Positions 1 through 5,958 of a DNA stretch of 10,523 bases are shown here, piece by piece. Source of the DNA: Deltaproteobacteria bacterium (lineage in GTDB: Bacteria > Desulfobacterota > Syntrophobacteria > B119-G9); assembly GCA_003646715.1 (NCBI GenBank), contig QMLL01000030.1:1-10523 (forward strand), given 5' to 3'. Position 1 is the stretch's first letter. Each line of letters opens with the position of its first letter. The translations under genes were made by a program, and so were the position numbers. A model generated the notes under the pieces. The model was not told the origin of the DNA, ran no database searches, and was given only the letters and a program-made list of their open reading frames with translations.

Positions 1-1
1 A

Positions 2-445
2 GATTTCGGGATAGAGAAACCTCGACTGGCGGTGGCAGGCTTGAATCCTCATGCCGGGGAAGATGGCAAATTCGGTACAGAAGAAACAGAAATAATTGCT
101 CCGGCAATCGAAAAAGCATCAGAAAAAGGTATAGACGTATTCGGTCCTTTTGCACCGGATACTGTGTATCACCACGCTTATCACGGAAAATTTGACGCAG
201 TAATCAGTATGTATCATGATCAGGGCTTAATACCGCTGAAACTGGTACACTTTTTTGATGCAGTAAACGTAACCCTCGGACTGCCAATCATACGAACATC
301 AGTAGACCATGGGACAGCATACGACATAGCTGGCAAGGGAATAGCAGATCCCAGAAGCTTTATAGCGGCACTGCGTCTTGCCACAAAAATGGCCCTTAGC
401 AGATATAAAGACAAAAAGATGAAAGACCCTGTTTGCGATGGCTAG
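2..445 (+). CDS. pdxA: 4-hydroxythreonine-4-phosphate dehydrogenase, C-terminal part (5' end outside window)
   Basis: NAD-dependent dehydrogenase of the DXP-dependent pyridoxal 5'-phosphate pathway. It oxidises 4-phosphohydroxy-L-threonine, whose product decarboxylates and feeds the PdxJ step; it is a cytosolic metal-dependent enzyme. Reading from base 2 gives 147 residues before TAG, roughly the last 45% of a protein usually near 330 residues. The family's C-terminal landmarks appear in order: LNPHAGEDG with FGTEE, then VISMYHDQG, then the stretch around DAVNVTLGLP, and TSVDHGTAYDIAGKG. In the family the histidines in LNPHAG, YHDQG and DHGTA belong to the metal and substrate site; the YHDQG and DHGTA ones are intact, as is that in NPHAG. 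An internal ATG at 32 is not the start, because conserved sequence continues upstream to the window edge. The 3' end overlaps uvrA by 8 bases, so the two are probably cotranscribed. The short tail after the last conserved segment looks ordinary. Confidence 0.95.
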   Translation, partial: DFGIEKPRLAVAGLNPHAGEDGKFGTEETEIIAPAIEKASEKGIDVFGPFAPDTVYHHAYHGKFDAVISMYHDQGLIPLKLVHFFDAVNVTLGLPIIRTSVDHGTAYDIAGKGIADPRSFIAALRLATKMALSRYKDKKMKDPVCDG

Positions 446-3278
446 AGAATACTCGACGGACGGCAGAAAATATATTGTTGTTAAAGGGGCAAGGCAGCAC
501 AATCTTAAAAATATTGATCTTAAAATTCCTCATAATACATTTACAGTGATCACCGGCCCAAGTGGATCCGGGAAATCGTCTCTTGCTTTCGATATACTTT
601 ATGCCGAAGGACAGCGAAGATATATTGAGTCTCTTTCCACGTACGCCCGTCAATTCATTGAACAGCTGGATAAGCCAGACGTTGATCTTGTTGAGGGGTT
701 AAGCCCCACCATAGCCATAGAAAACAAGCAAATTGCCACAAACCCCAGATCAACAGTTGGAACCATCACGGAAATATACGACTTCTTGAGACTGCTATTT
801 TCCAGACTCGGCAAAGCTCATTGCCCTGCATGCAGACGAGAAATAAGAATAAGCTACGCAGAAGATACGGTAAACGAACTTTTAAAAAATCATCTTGGCG
901 CGAAAGTTATGGTCCTTTCTCCGGTGAGAGTTGATTCGAAAAACATAAAGAAAGTGCTACAAAAATTGGAAAGAGAAGGGTTTATCAGAATCCGTCTGGA
1001 TGGGAAGATTTACGAAATTCATGAAATATTAAATCATGTTCCGGATACCGTAGGTAGACTTGAAATTGTAATTGACAGGCTGGTTGTTGATCCAGAAAAA
1101 CGCTCAAGAATCACAGACTCGGTGGAACTCGCATATAGGATAGGGGAGGGCAAGCTCGTTATTTTTGAGCCTCCGGATAAAGAGTTGCTTTTTACAGAAA
1201 AATATGCTTGCGATCTTTGCGGCATAAAACTTCCTGAACCATCACCTAGACTCTTTTCTTTTAACAACCCTGAAGGAGCATGTCCGCGATGTGATGGCCT
1301 TGGTTTTGAAGAATCCTTTGACCCAGAACTTATAATTTCGAACCCCGAGCTTTCCATTAGGGAAGGAGCCATTCTTCCCTGGGAAAAGAAAAATTCCGTT
1401 ACTTTTTATGAACAGCTGGAATCACTGGCAAGACACTACAAGTTTGATATTGATCTCCCTTTTAAAGATCTCCCTAAAAGGGCGAAAGAAGCTCTCCTTT
1501 TCGGATCTGGAAATGAAGAAATACCTTTTTTTCACTATCGAGGAAACAGGCGTTTCGTTCACAGGAGGAAGTTCCCGGGCATAATACCTTTTTTTAAACA
1601 GAAGTTGAAAGAAGCTAAAACACTGGAAGAAAAAAAGGAACTTGAACAATACATCAGGAAAAATCCCTGCTCGCTGTGTAACGGTACAAGACTCAAGAAA
1701 GAAGCGCTGTCTTTTACTTACCACGGGTTAACCATATCAGACATATCCACCATGTCTGTAAAGGAAGCACACGAGTGGTTTAAGAGTGTTGCTTCATCAA
1801 CAGAGGAGAATCCTGTAGCCGTCAGAATCACCTCCGAGATTTTAACCCGGCTGGAACTTTTATTGAAAATTGGACTTCATTACATCACTCTGGATAGACC
1901 TGCAAACACATTATCCGGAGGAGAAACTCAAAGGATAAGATTAGCGAACCAGATTGGATCGAAGCTTGTGGGAGTCACATATATTTTGGATGAACCAACA
2001 GTAGGGCTTCATCCATACGATCAACACCGTCTTCTGGAAACAATACTGTCGCTTCGAGATATCGGAAACACGGTAATAGTTGTTGAGCATGACCGCGAAA
2101 CAATTATGAGTGCAGATTATGTTGTTGACATTGGACCTGCCGCCGGCGTGCGTGGAGGAGAAATCATATTCACCGGTTCCCCAGGAGACCTACTTAAAAA
2201 CAAGCAATCCCTAACCGGAAAATACTTAAAGGGTTCCCTAAAGGTATATTCAACAAGAAAGAGAAGAAAGCCAACTCAGGGCTTTTTAAAATTAAGAGGT
2301 GCATCCAGTTTCAATCTCAAAAACATAGACGTTGATATTCCTCTTGGAGTCTTCACATGTATCACAGGAGTATCTGGTTCAGGAAAAAGCACCCTTCTTT
2401 TTCATACCCTTTACAAGAGCCTTAAACGATTCTTGTACGGTCAGAAGAACATTCAACATGGGCAATTTGAGAGTCTGGAAGGATGGGAAAAATTACATGG
2501 TGTTATTCACATAAGTCAGGGACCTATCGGAAAATCTCCAAGATCGAATCCTGCAACCTACATTGGTCTCTTTAGCCAAATTCGATCTCTATTAGCCCGG
2601 CTTCCCGAATCCAGAACCAGGGGATACAGCGCCAGCAGATTTTCTTTCAATGTCAAGGGTGGTCGTTGCGAAACATGTAAGGGGGATGGCCAGCTAAAAA
2701 TTCAGATGCATTTTTTGCCGGACATTTATGTAACCTGCCCATCTTGCGAAGGTAAAAGATACAACAAAGAAACACTAGAGATACGCTATAAGGGGAAGAA
2801 TATTGCTGAGATACTGGATTTGACGGTAAATCAAGCGCTGGAACATTTCGCCAATATTCCATCCTTTCAGTTGAAACTGCAACTTCTAAAAGATGTGGGA
2901 CTTGGCTACATCAAGCTCGGTCAACCCGCAAATACTCTATCAACCGGAGAATCCCAGCGTGTTAAACTTGCAAAGGAACTTACCAGAAGAAGCGGAAGCA
3001 GCATACTCTTTCTCCTCGACGAACCCACCACCGGGCTCCACCTTGACGACATAAACAGGCTTCTCCAAACGCTGCATATGCTTGTTGATCGAGGAAATAC
3101 GGTAGTCATTATCGAACATAATATGGATTTTGTTTCTTCTGCTGACTGGGTCATTGATCTGGGACCTGGAGGAGGAGATGAGGGAGGAACAGTAGTAGCG
3201 CAAGGAGAGCCTGAAGTAATAGCCCAAAATGAGCTCTCCCTCACCGGACGATACCTCAAAAAGCTAATTTTCTCTTGA
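438..3278 (+). CDS. uvrA: Excinuclease ABC subunit A (UvrA)
   Basis: DNA damage-sensing ATPase of nucleotide excision repair; a UvrA dimer finds lesions and loads UvrB. The 946 residues match the family's usual 940-950 and contain two ABC modules. Module I has Walker A GPSGSGKS (40-47), the UvrB-binding region from about C129, a zinc module with C258, C261, C282 and C285, signature LSGGETQR (492-499), Walker B ending LDEP (517-520) and the H-loop EHD (550-552). Module II has Walker A GVSGSGKST (644-652), a zinc finger with C744, C747, C767 and C770, and Walker B LLDEP (859-863). Its signature reads LSTGESQR (834-841) instead of the usual LSGGE. The Q-loop region reads ISQGPIG (692-698) where most UvrAs have IDQSPIG. 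Both zinc modules and the UvrB-binding region argue for a canonical UvrA rather than a short UvrA2-type paralogue. The ATG at 438 is the first start after an in-frame stop (420-422). No good Shine-Dalgarno precedes it, so translation is probably coupled to pdxA. Confidence 0.97.
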   Translation: MAREYSTDGRKYIVVKGARQHNLKNIDLKIPHNTFTVITGPSGSGKSSLAFDILYAEGQRRYIESLSTYARQFIEQLDKPDVDLVEGLSPTIAIENKQIATNPRSTVGTITEIYDFLRLLFSRLGKAHCPACRREIRISYAEDTVNELLKNHLGAKVMVLSPVRVDSKNIKKVLQKLEREGFIRIRLDGKIYEIHEILNHVPDTVGRLEIVIDRLVVDPEKRSRITDSVELAYRIGEGKLVIFEPPDKELLFTEKYACDLCGIKLPEPSPRLFSFNNPEGACPRCDGLGFEESFDPELIISNPELSIREGAILPWEKKNSVTFYEQLESLARHYKFDIDLPFKDLPKRAKEALLFGSGNEEIPFFHYRGNRRFVHRRKFPGIIPFFKQKLKEAKTLEEKKELEQYIRKNPCSLCNGTRLKKEALSFTYHGLTISDISTMSVKEAHEWFKSVASSTEENPVAVRITSEILTRLELLLKIGLHYITLDRPANTLSGGETQRIRLANQIGSKLVGVTYILDEPTVGLHPYDQHRLLETILSLRDIGNTVIVVEHDRETIMSADYVVDIGPAAGVRGGEIIFTGSPGDLLKNKQSLTGKYLKGSLKVYSTRKRRKPTQGFLKLRGASSFNLKNIDVDIPLGVFTCITGVSGSGKSTLLFHTLYKSLKRFLYGQKNIQHGQFESLEGWEKLHGVIHISQGPIGKSPRSNPATYIGLFSQIRSLLARLPESRTRGYSASRFSFNVKGGRCETCKGDGQLKIQMHFLPDIYVTCPSCEGKRYNKETLEIRYKGKNIAEILDLTVNQALEHFANIPSFQLKLQLLKDVGLGYIKLGQPANTLSTGESQRVKLAKELTRRSGSSILFLLDEPTTGLHLDDINRLLQTLHMLVDRGNTVVIIEHNMDFVSSADWVIDLGPGGGDEGGTVVAQGEPEVIAQNELSLTGRYLKKLIFS

Positions 3279-3283
3279 GCCCT

Positions 3284-3919
3284 TTAAGTACCAGAGGTGG
3301 ATAAATGATACGCTATGCTATCAAGCTTTATAGTAAAATCGACATTTTCAACATGACAGCATTCGGGCACTTGAATCTGGGCAGGAGCAAAATTTAGAAT
3401 GCCGTTTACACCGGCTATTATGAGCTGATTTGCAACACTTTGAGCAGCAGATGCAGGAGTAGCAATCACACCAATGTGTATGTCACATTCCTTTACCACC
3501 TTCTCCAGATCGTCAATGTGATGAATGACCAAACCGTTAGGCAACCGCTTACCAATCTTGTGAGGATCAATGTCAAAAGCAGCAGCGAAGACATAACCGT
3601 GCTTAATGAAGTTTCCGTGCCTAATGAGTGCCGAACCCAGATTTCCTACACCTATCATGGCAATATTCCACGTTCGGTCCAATCCCAGTATTTCTTTTAT
3701 CTCCCTGATAAGATCTTCTATTCGATAACCGACCCCTCTTACTCCAAACTCCCCGAAATATGCCAGATCTTTTCTAATCTGAGCGGGATTAACGCCACAT
3801 TGCTTAGCCAGTCTTTCAGAAGAAATTACCTTGGTACCCTGTTCTTCGAGTTCTTCCAAAGCTCTTATGTATATTGACAGGCGGTTAATTGCCGCCATTG
3901 GTATCTTAGGAAACTTCAT
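3284..3919 (-). CDS. rex: Redox-sensing transcriptional repressor Rex
   Basis: Homodimeric repressor that binds DNA when NADH is low and releases it when the NADH/NAD+ ratio rises; it controls fermentation, respiration and energy genes in many anaerobes. The 211 residues match the family length. The N-terminal winged helix spans about 1-75, with the recognition segment GVNPAQIRKDLAYFGEFG (42-59) followed by GVRGVGY. The Rossmann NAD(H) domain follows, with the dinucleotide-binding loop GVGNLG (90-95) and an acid at the end of the second strand (FDIDP, D116). The C-terminal part ends with the swapped-helix region that forms the dimer. The start at 3919 gives MKFPKIP before AAINRL, like many Rex N-termini; M8 is an alternative start. 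The Shine-Dalgarno is weak (GGAAAG, about 7 bases upstream). The gene follows the atp cluster on the same strand, beyond a terminator, with a Rex-like palindrome 29 bases upstream of its start, which suggests autoregulation. It faces uvrA with 5 bases between stop codons. Confidence 0.96.
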   Translation of the reverse strand: MKFPKIPMAAINRLSIYIRALEELEEQGTKVISSERLAKQCGVNPAQIRKDLAYFGEFGVRGVGYRIEDLIREIKEILGLDRTWNIAMIGVGNLGSALIRHGNFIKHGYVFAAAFDIDPHKIGKRLPNGLVIHHIDDLEKVVKECDIHIGVIATPASAAQSVANQLIIAGVNGILNFAPAQIQVPECCHVENVDFTIKLDSIAYHLSTSGT

Positions 3920-3947
3920 AAGCCAGCTTTCCGAAAAAAACCCCTCT

Positions 3948-3965
3948 ATGTGATTTAATTCACTT
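3948..3965. promoter_or_regulatory. Putative Rex (or CRP/FNR-type) operator upstream of rex
   Basis: The sequence ATGTGATTTAATTCACTT contains the near-perfect inverted repeat GTGATTTAATTCAC (one mismatched pair). It matches the general Rex motif TTGTGAAATATTTCACAA at 12 of 18 positions, with both GTGA/TCAC half-sites intact. It lies 29 bases upstream of the rex start codon, a place that fits autorepression. TGTGA-N6-TCAC is also the CRP/FNR-family spacing, so a regulator of that family is the main alternative. Binding has not been shown; assignment to Rex rests on the neighbouring gene and on the similar site near atpZ. Confidence 0.5.
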
Positions 3966-3976
3966 TAATAACTACT

Positions 3977-4007
3977 AAAAAAGGCAAACTGCACATGGGT
4001 TTGCCTT
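3977..4007 (-). terminator. Intrinsic terminator of the atp (F0) transcript
   Basis: Read on the minus strand, a perfect 9-bp stem (AAGGCAAAC at 3981-3989 pairing with GTTTGCCTT at 3999-4007) closes a 9-base loop. It runs into a tract of six T (3977-3982, overlapping the stem foot). It lies between atpE and rex, so it should end most F0 transcripts before rex. Readthrough into rex remains possible because the stem is only moderately GC-rich. Confidence 0.75.
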
Positions 4008-4010
4008 AAA

Positions 4011-4048
4011 GAACCATGGTTAACCAGTTTTTTGGTTAACCATGGTTC
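4011..4048 (-). repeat. Perfect 16-bp inverted repeat with nested palindromes, 9 bases after atpE
   Basis: GAACCATGGTTAACCA (4011-4026) pairs exactly with 4033-4048 around a 6-base loop (GTTTTT on the plus strand). Each arm is itself two overlapping palindromes, AACCATGGTT and GGTTAACC. On the minus strand it comes right after the atpE stop and three bases before the terminator hairpin, so the transcript would end in two tandem hairpins. Only three T follow it, so it is a poor terminator by itself. An mRNA 3'-end stabiliser for the highly needed c-subunit message, or a protein-binding palindrome, are alternatives. Confidence 0.8.
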
Positions 4049-4057
4049 ACTTAGTCT

Positions 4058-4435
4058 TTAGTGACCCGCTGCCAAACCAACAAATCCCTGAATCAGTTTT
4101 GATACAGGATTTGCGTAGATAAGAATCAGACAAATAACCAGAGCGTAAATACAAAGAGACTCAATCATAGCCAGACCAATCATCATGGTAACTGTGATCT
4201 TACCAGATGCTTCAGGATTTCTGGCAATACCTTCCACGGAACTCTTAATGGAGATTCCCTGGCCGAGTCCACAACCAAATGCTGCAAATGCTATGGAGAA
4301 CGCAGCAGCTACGGCGGAGTAAACGAAAAAGTTAAGTCCTGTTACTTTTTCCGCCGTGGTCGGTTCAGCAGCCAGTGCAATGGCTGCACACCCAAGAACC
4401 ATGATTGAAGTTAGGAAAAACACCTTACGAGACAT
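4058..4435 (-). CDS. atpE: ATP synthase F0 subunit c, with signal-like N-terminal extension
   Basis: Forms the rotor ring that carries ions through the membrane sector of F-type ATP synthase. At 125 residues it is longer than the usual 75-90. The extra N-terminus (MSRK, a hydrophobic stretch to about residue 20, then ALAAEP) looks like a cleavable signal peptide, a feature I recall from other Desulfobacterota c-subunits. The mature part is a helical hairpin: helix 1 about 36-62 with a glycine-rich stretch, the polar loop ARNPEA (71-76), and helix 2 about 82-108 with the ion-binding E92 in MIESLCIY. Aligned by eye with the Na+-type Ilyobacter tartaricus ring, Q59, E92, S93 and Y97 fall on Q32, E65, S66 and Y70; T67 is replaced by leucine. 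This suggests a sodium-capable site but does not prove it. A strong Shine-Dalgarno AGGAGG (4443-4448) sits 7 bases from the ATG, fitting high expression. It is the last gene of the cluster. Confidence 0.97.
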   Translation of the reverse strand: MSRKVFFLTSIMVLGCAAIALAAEPTTAEKVTGLNFFVYSAVAAAFSIAFAAFGCGLGQGISIKSSVEGIARNPEASGKITVTMMIGLAMIESLCIYALVICLILIYANPVSKLIQGFVGLAAGH

Positions 4436-4497
4436 AACAAACCCTCCTTTAAAATTAGTAGTTTATTTGGCCCTCTTCCCAAAAGCCATTTATTACA

Positions 4498-5223
4498 TTA
4501 GTGAGCTTCTTCAATAGCACCAGCAAAATACATCATGGTTAACAGTACAAAGATAAAAGCCTGTACGAAGCCTGTGAATAATCCGAGAAACATAATTGGC
4601 AGTGGTGCCAGGTAAAGCCCTGCAAGGAAAAATAGAATAGCCAAAACAAGTTCTTCACCGAATATATTTCCGAACAGACGTATTGAAAGGCTCAATACCC
4701 TTGCAGTATGTCCAATAAGCTCAATTGGAAAAATTAGCGGAGCCAACCACCAGATTGGTCCCAGAAAATGCTTAATGTACTTTGCGCCATGGAATTTAAC
4801 GCCAATAACATGAGTATAAATAACTGCGATAAGTGCGCATCCAACCGTTGTATTTATATTTGAGGTTGGTCCAAAAAACCCTGGTATCATACCCATATAG
4901 TTAGAAACCAAAATAAAGAAAGCCAGAGTACAGACCAGTGGAAAGTACTGTCTGCCGGGTTCACCAGTAATATCAACCATAAACTCTTCAATCCCCGAGA
5001 TCAGTACTTCAAAAAAGTTCTGGCCTCCGGACTCGGGAACCATTTGAACTTTCCGGACAAGCAGTTTTGCACTTACAATGAGAAAGATCATCACAACCCA
5101 TGTATAGGTCACGTGCGGCAAGAGGAGATACTCTGCTATGGTATGAGCCTCCTCGGGGCTGTGAACAATTGGAAGACCCAGTTTTGAGAATAGCAGGTTT
5201 AAAAATAACAGTGGATGTTCCAT
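4498..5223 (-). CDS. atpB: ATP synthase F0 subunit a
   Basis: Stator membrane protein that forms the two ion half-channels next to the c-ring. The 241 residues are within the family range. Membrane segments are visible at about 39-56, 93-112, 124-141, 160-172 and two long C-terminal ones (about 190-210 and 213-236). The essential arginine is R182 in SLSIRLFGNIFGEE, the family's most conserved motif; N186 and the acids E190 and E191 follow. The C-terminal helix has QAFIFVLLTMMYFAGAIEEAH, with the conserved glutamine (Q221) and the typical IEEAH ending. The ATG at 5221-5223 has AGGAG 11 bases and AAGGA 6 bases upstream and lies 3 bases after the atpI stop, so translation is tightly coupled. A 62-base gap separates it from atpE. 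Confidence 0.97.
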   Translation of the reverse strand: MEHPLLFLNLLFSKLGLPIVHSPEEAHTIAEYLLLPHVTYTWVVMIFLIVSAKLLVRKVQMVPESGGQNFFEVLISGIEEFMVDITGEPGRQYFPLVCTLAFFILVSNYMGMIPGFFGPTSNINTTVGCALIAVIYTHVIGVKFHGAKYIKHFLGPIWWLAPLIFPIELIGHTARVLSLSIRLFGNIFGEELVLAILFFLAGLYLAPLPIMFLGLFTGFVQAFIFVLLTMMYFAGAIEEAH

Positions 5224-5226
5224 GGC

Positions 5227-5622
5227 TTATCCTTCTCCTTTTAAGAAAATTTTAACAAACTCGCTAACAGCAACACCCATTATACCGAGCATCACCGAGG
5301 ATAACCCTACAAGCAACCAGATGGGGTGAACCAGATTTTTCTTTATAAGAATCAAAACTATAACAGCCAGAATCAAAAACCTAGCATAATATTTAATGAA
5401 CAGACCTACCTTAGATGGAACCTGTCCTTTTCTGCTCAATGCTTTTGTAAGTTGCCTTTTTAAAAGCTCGAAGTTGGCAACTATGAGAACTCCCCCGAAA
5501 AAGATACTTAAAGCAATTCGAAAGTTCCCTATTAAAAGCCCCAATAAAACCAAAACAACAAAAATAATTCTCGTGAGAAGCTCAACTCGCTTGAGTAATT
5601 TTTCACCTTCAAGGATTTCCAT
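5227..5622 (-). CDS. atpI: ATP synthase protein I (AtpI-type accessory membrane protein)
   Basis: Small integral membrane protein of the ATP synthase subunit I family, encoded at the head of many atp operons. It has been linked to c-ring assembly or stability and, with AtpZ, to Mg2+ supply. The 131 residues contain four predicted membrane helices at about 15-33, 35-53, 72-90 and 94-118, with basic loops between them (KRQLTKALSRKGQ). The charged first dozen residues (MEILEGEKLLKR) and the position before atpB support the family call more than any single motif does. The start at 5622 is forced: the gene is in the same frame as the upstream atpZ stop (5641-5643), only 18 bases away, and no other start codon lies between. 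No good Shine-Dalgarno is present. A short GGAGC/GCTCC inverted repeat (5632-5636 with 5647-5651) spans the junction. Reinitiation after atpZ is likely. Confidence 0.88.
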   Translation of the reverse strand: MEILEGEKLLKRVELLTRIIFVVLVLLGLLIGNFRIALSIFFGGVLIVANFELLKRQLTKALSRKGQVPSKVGLFIKYYARFLILAVIVLILIKKNLVHPIWLLVGLSSVMLGIMGVAVSEFVKIFLKGEG

Positions 5623-5640
5623 TCGGGCTTTGGAGCTGAA

Positions 5641-5871
5641 TTACTCGCTCCGTTGATCCCTCTCCTGCTTTTTCATGTATCTGAAATAATTTCTAAAACC
5701 AGCTATAATTCCAAAGATTGTAAATACCAGAGTCAGCCAAGGCCATGTTGAAAATTTCGAGTCTAACCAAAAACCAAGCGCAACTCCGATAAATATTGCA
5801 AATGCTACACTAAAACCAATAGAACTGGCAAGACCTATAAGCTTTATGGCCTTTTTAGTCTCTTTTTTCAT
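5641..5871 (-). CDS. atpZ: AtpZ/AtpQ-family F0 accessory protein (first gene of the F0 cluster)
   Basis: Small membrane protein of the family once called ATP synthase gene 1, which often precedes atpI. In some bacteria AtpZ has been proposed to act with AtpI in Mg2+ or Ca2+ transport, or to influence the enzyme's direction. The 76 residues show a basic N-terminus (MKKETKKAIK), two membrane helices at about 11-35 and 43-60, and a charged tail (RYMKKQERDQRSE). Between the helices is the family-like pattern GVALGFWLD, then PW, then FGIIAGFRNYFRY. The start at 5871 gives the expected length; its Shine-Dalgarno is weak (TGAGA). It is the first gene after the predicted atp promoter, and its leader carries a Rex-like palindrome and a small hairpin. 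Confidence 0.85.
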   Translation of the reverse strand: MKKETKKAIKLIGLASSIGFSVAFAIFIGVALGFWLDSKFSTWPWLTLVFTIFGIIAGFRNYFRYMKKQERDQRSE

Positions 5872-5894
5872 TAAAGTCTCAAATTGGAGTCATA

Positions 5895-5911
5895 GATCTT
5901 CAGGGAAGATC
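5895..5911 (-). other. Small hairpin in the atp leader
   Basis: GATCTTC (5895-5901) and GAAGATC (5905-5911) form a perfect 7-bp inverted repeat with a 3-base loop. It lies directly downstream of the Rex-like site in the predicted 5' leader, 24 bases before the atpZ start codon. It may affect stability or translation of the atp message, or be a second protein-binding palindrome. Confidence 0.55.
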
Positions 5912-5927
5912 GTGTAAATTATCACAT
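5910..5927. promoter_or_regulatory. Putative Rex-like operator over the atp start point
   Basis: On the minus strand the site reads ATGTGATAATTTACACGA. It has GTG-N8-CAC with a palindromic AATT centre, and shares ATGTGAT-N6-CAC with the site upstream of rex (11 of 16 bases identical). It sits just past the predicted -10, covering about -4 to +12, where a repressor would block transcription. The palindrome is less perfect than the rex one, and CRP/FNR-family regulators use similar spacing, so the assignment is tentative. Confidence 0.42.
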
Positions 5928-5929
5928 GC

Positions 5930-5958
5930 AACCTACCACATGAACAAAGGCAAGTCAA
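5930..5958 (-). promoter_or_regulatory. Predicted sigma-70 promoter of the atpZIBE transcript
   Basis: On the minus strand TTGACT (5953-5958, five of six to the -35 consensus) is followed by a 17-base spacer and TAGGTT (5930-5935). The latter is a weak -10 with an upstream TG one base away (extended -10). Transcription would start near 5923, about 50 bases before atpZ. No better promoter was seen between atpZ and this point. Confidence 0.5.

Noticed and set aside
438..3278. UvrA2-type paralogue linked to drug or toxin resistance
   Set aside because: The UvrB-binding region and both zinc modules are present and the length is standard, so a canonical repair UvrA is the better call despite the altered second signature.
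3440..3877. 145-codon plus-strand frame opposite rex
   Set aside because: Lies entirely within the conserved rex gene in antisense and shows no family features.
5632..5651. Regulatory hairpin at the atpZ-atpI junction (GGAGC/GCTCC)
   Set aside because: Only a 5-bp stem with a 10-base loop; too weak to list as its own feature, mentioned under atpI.
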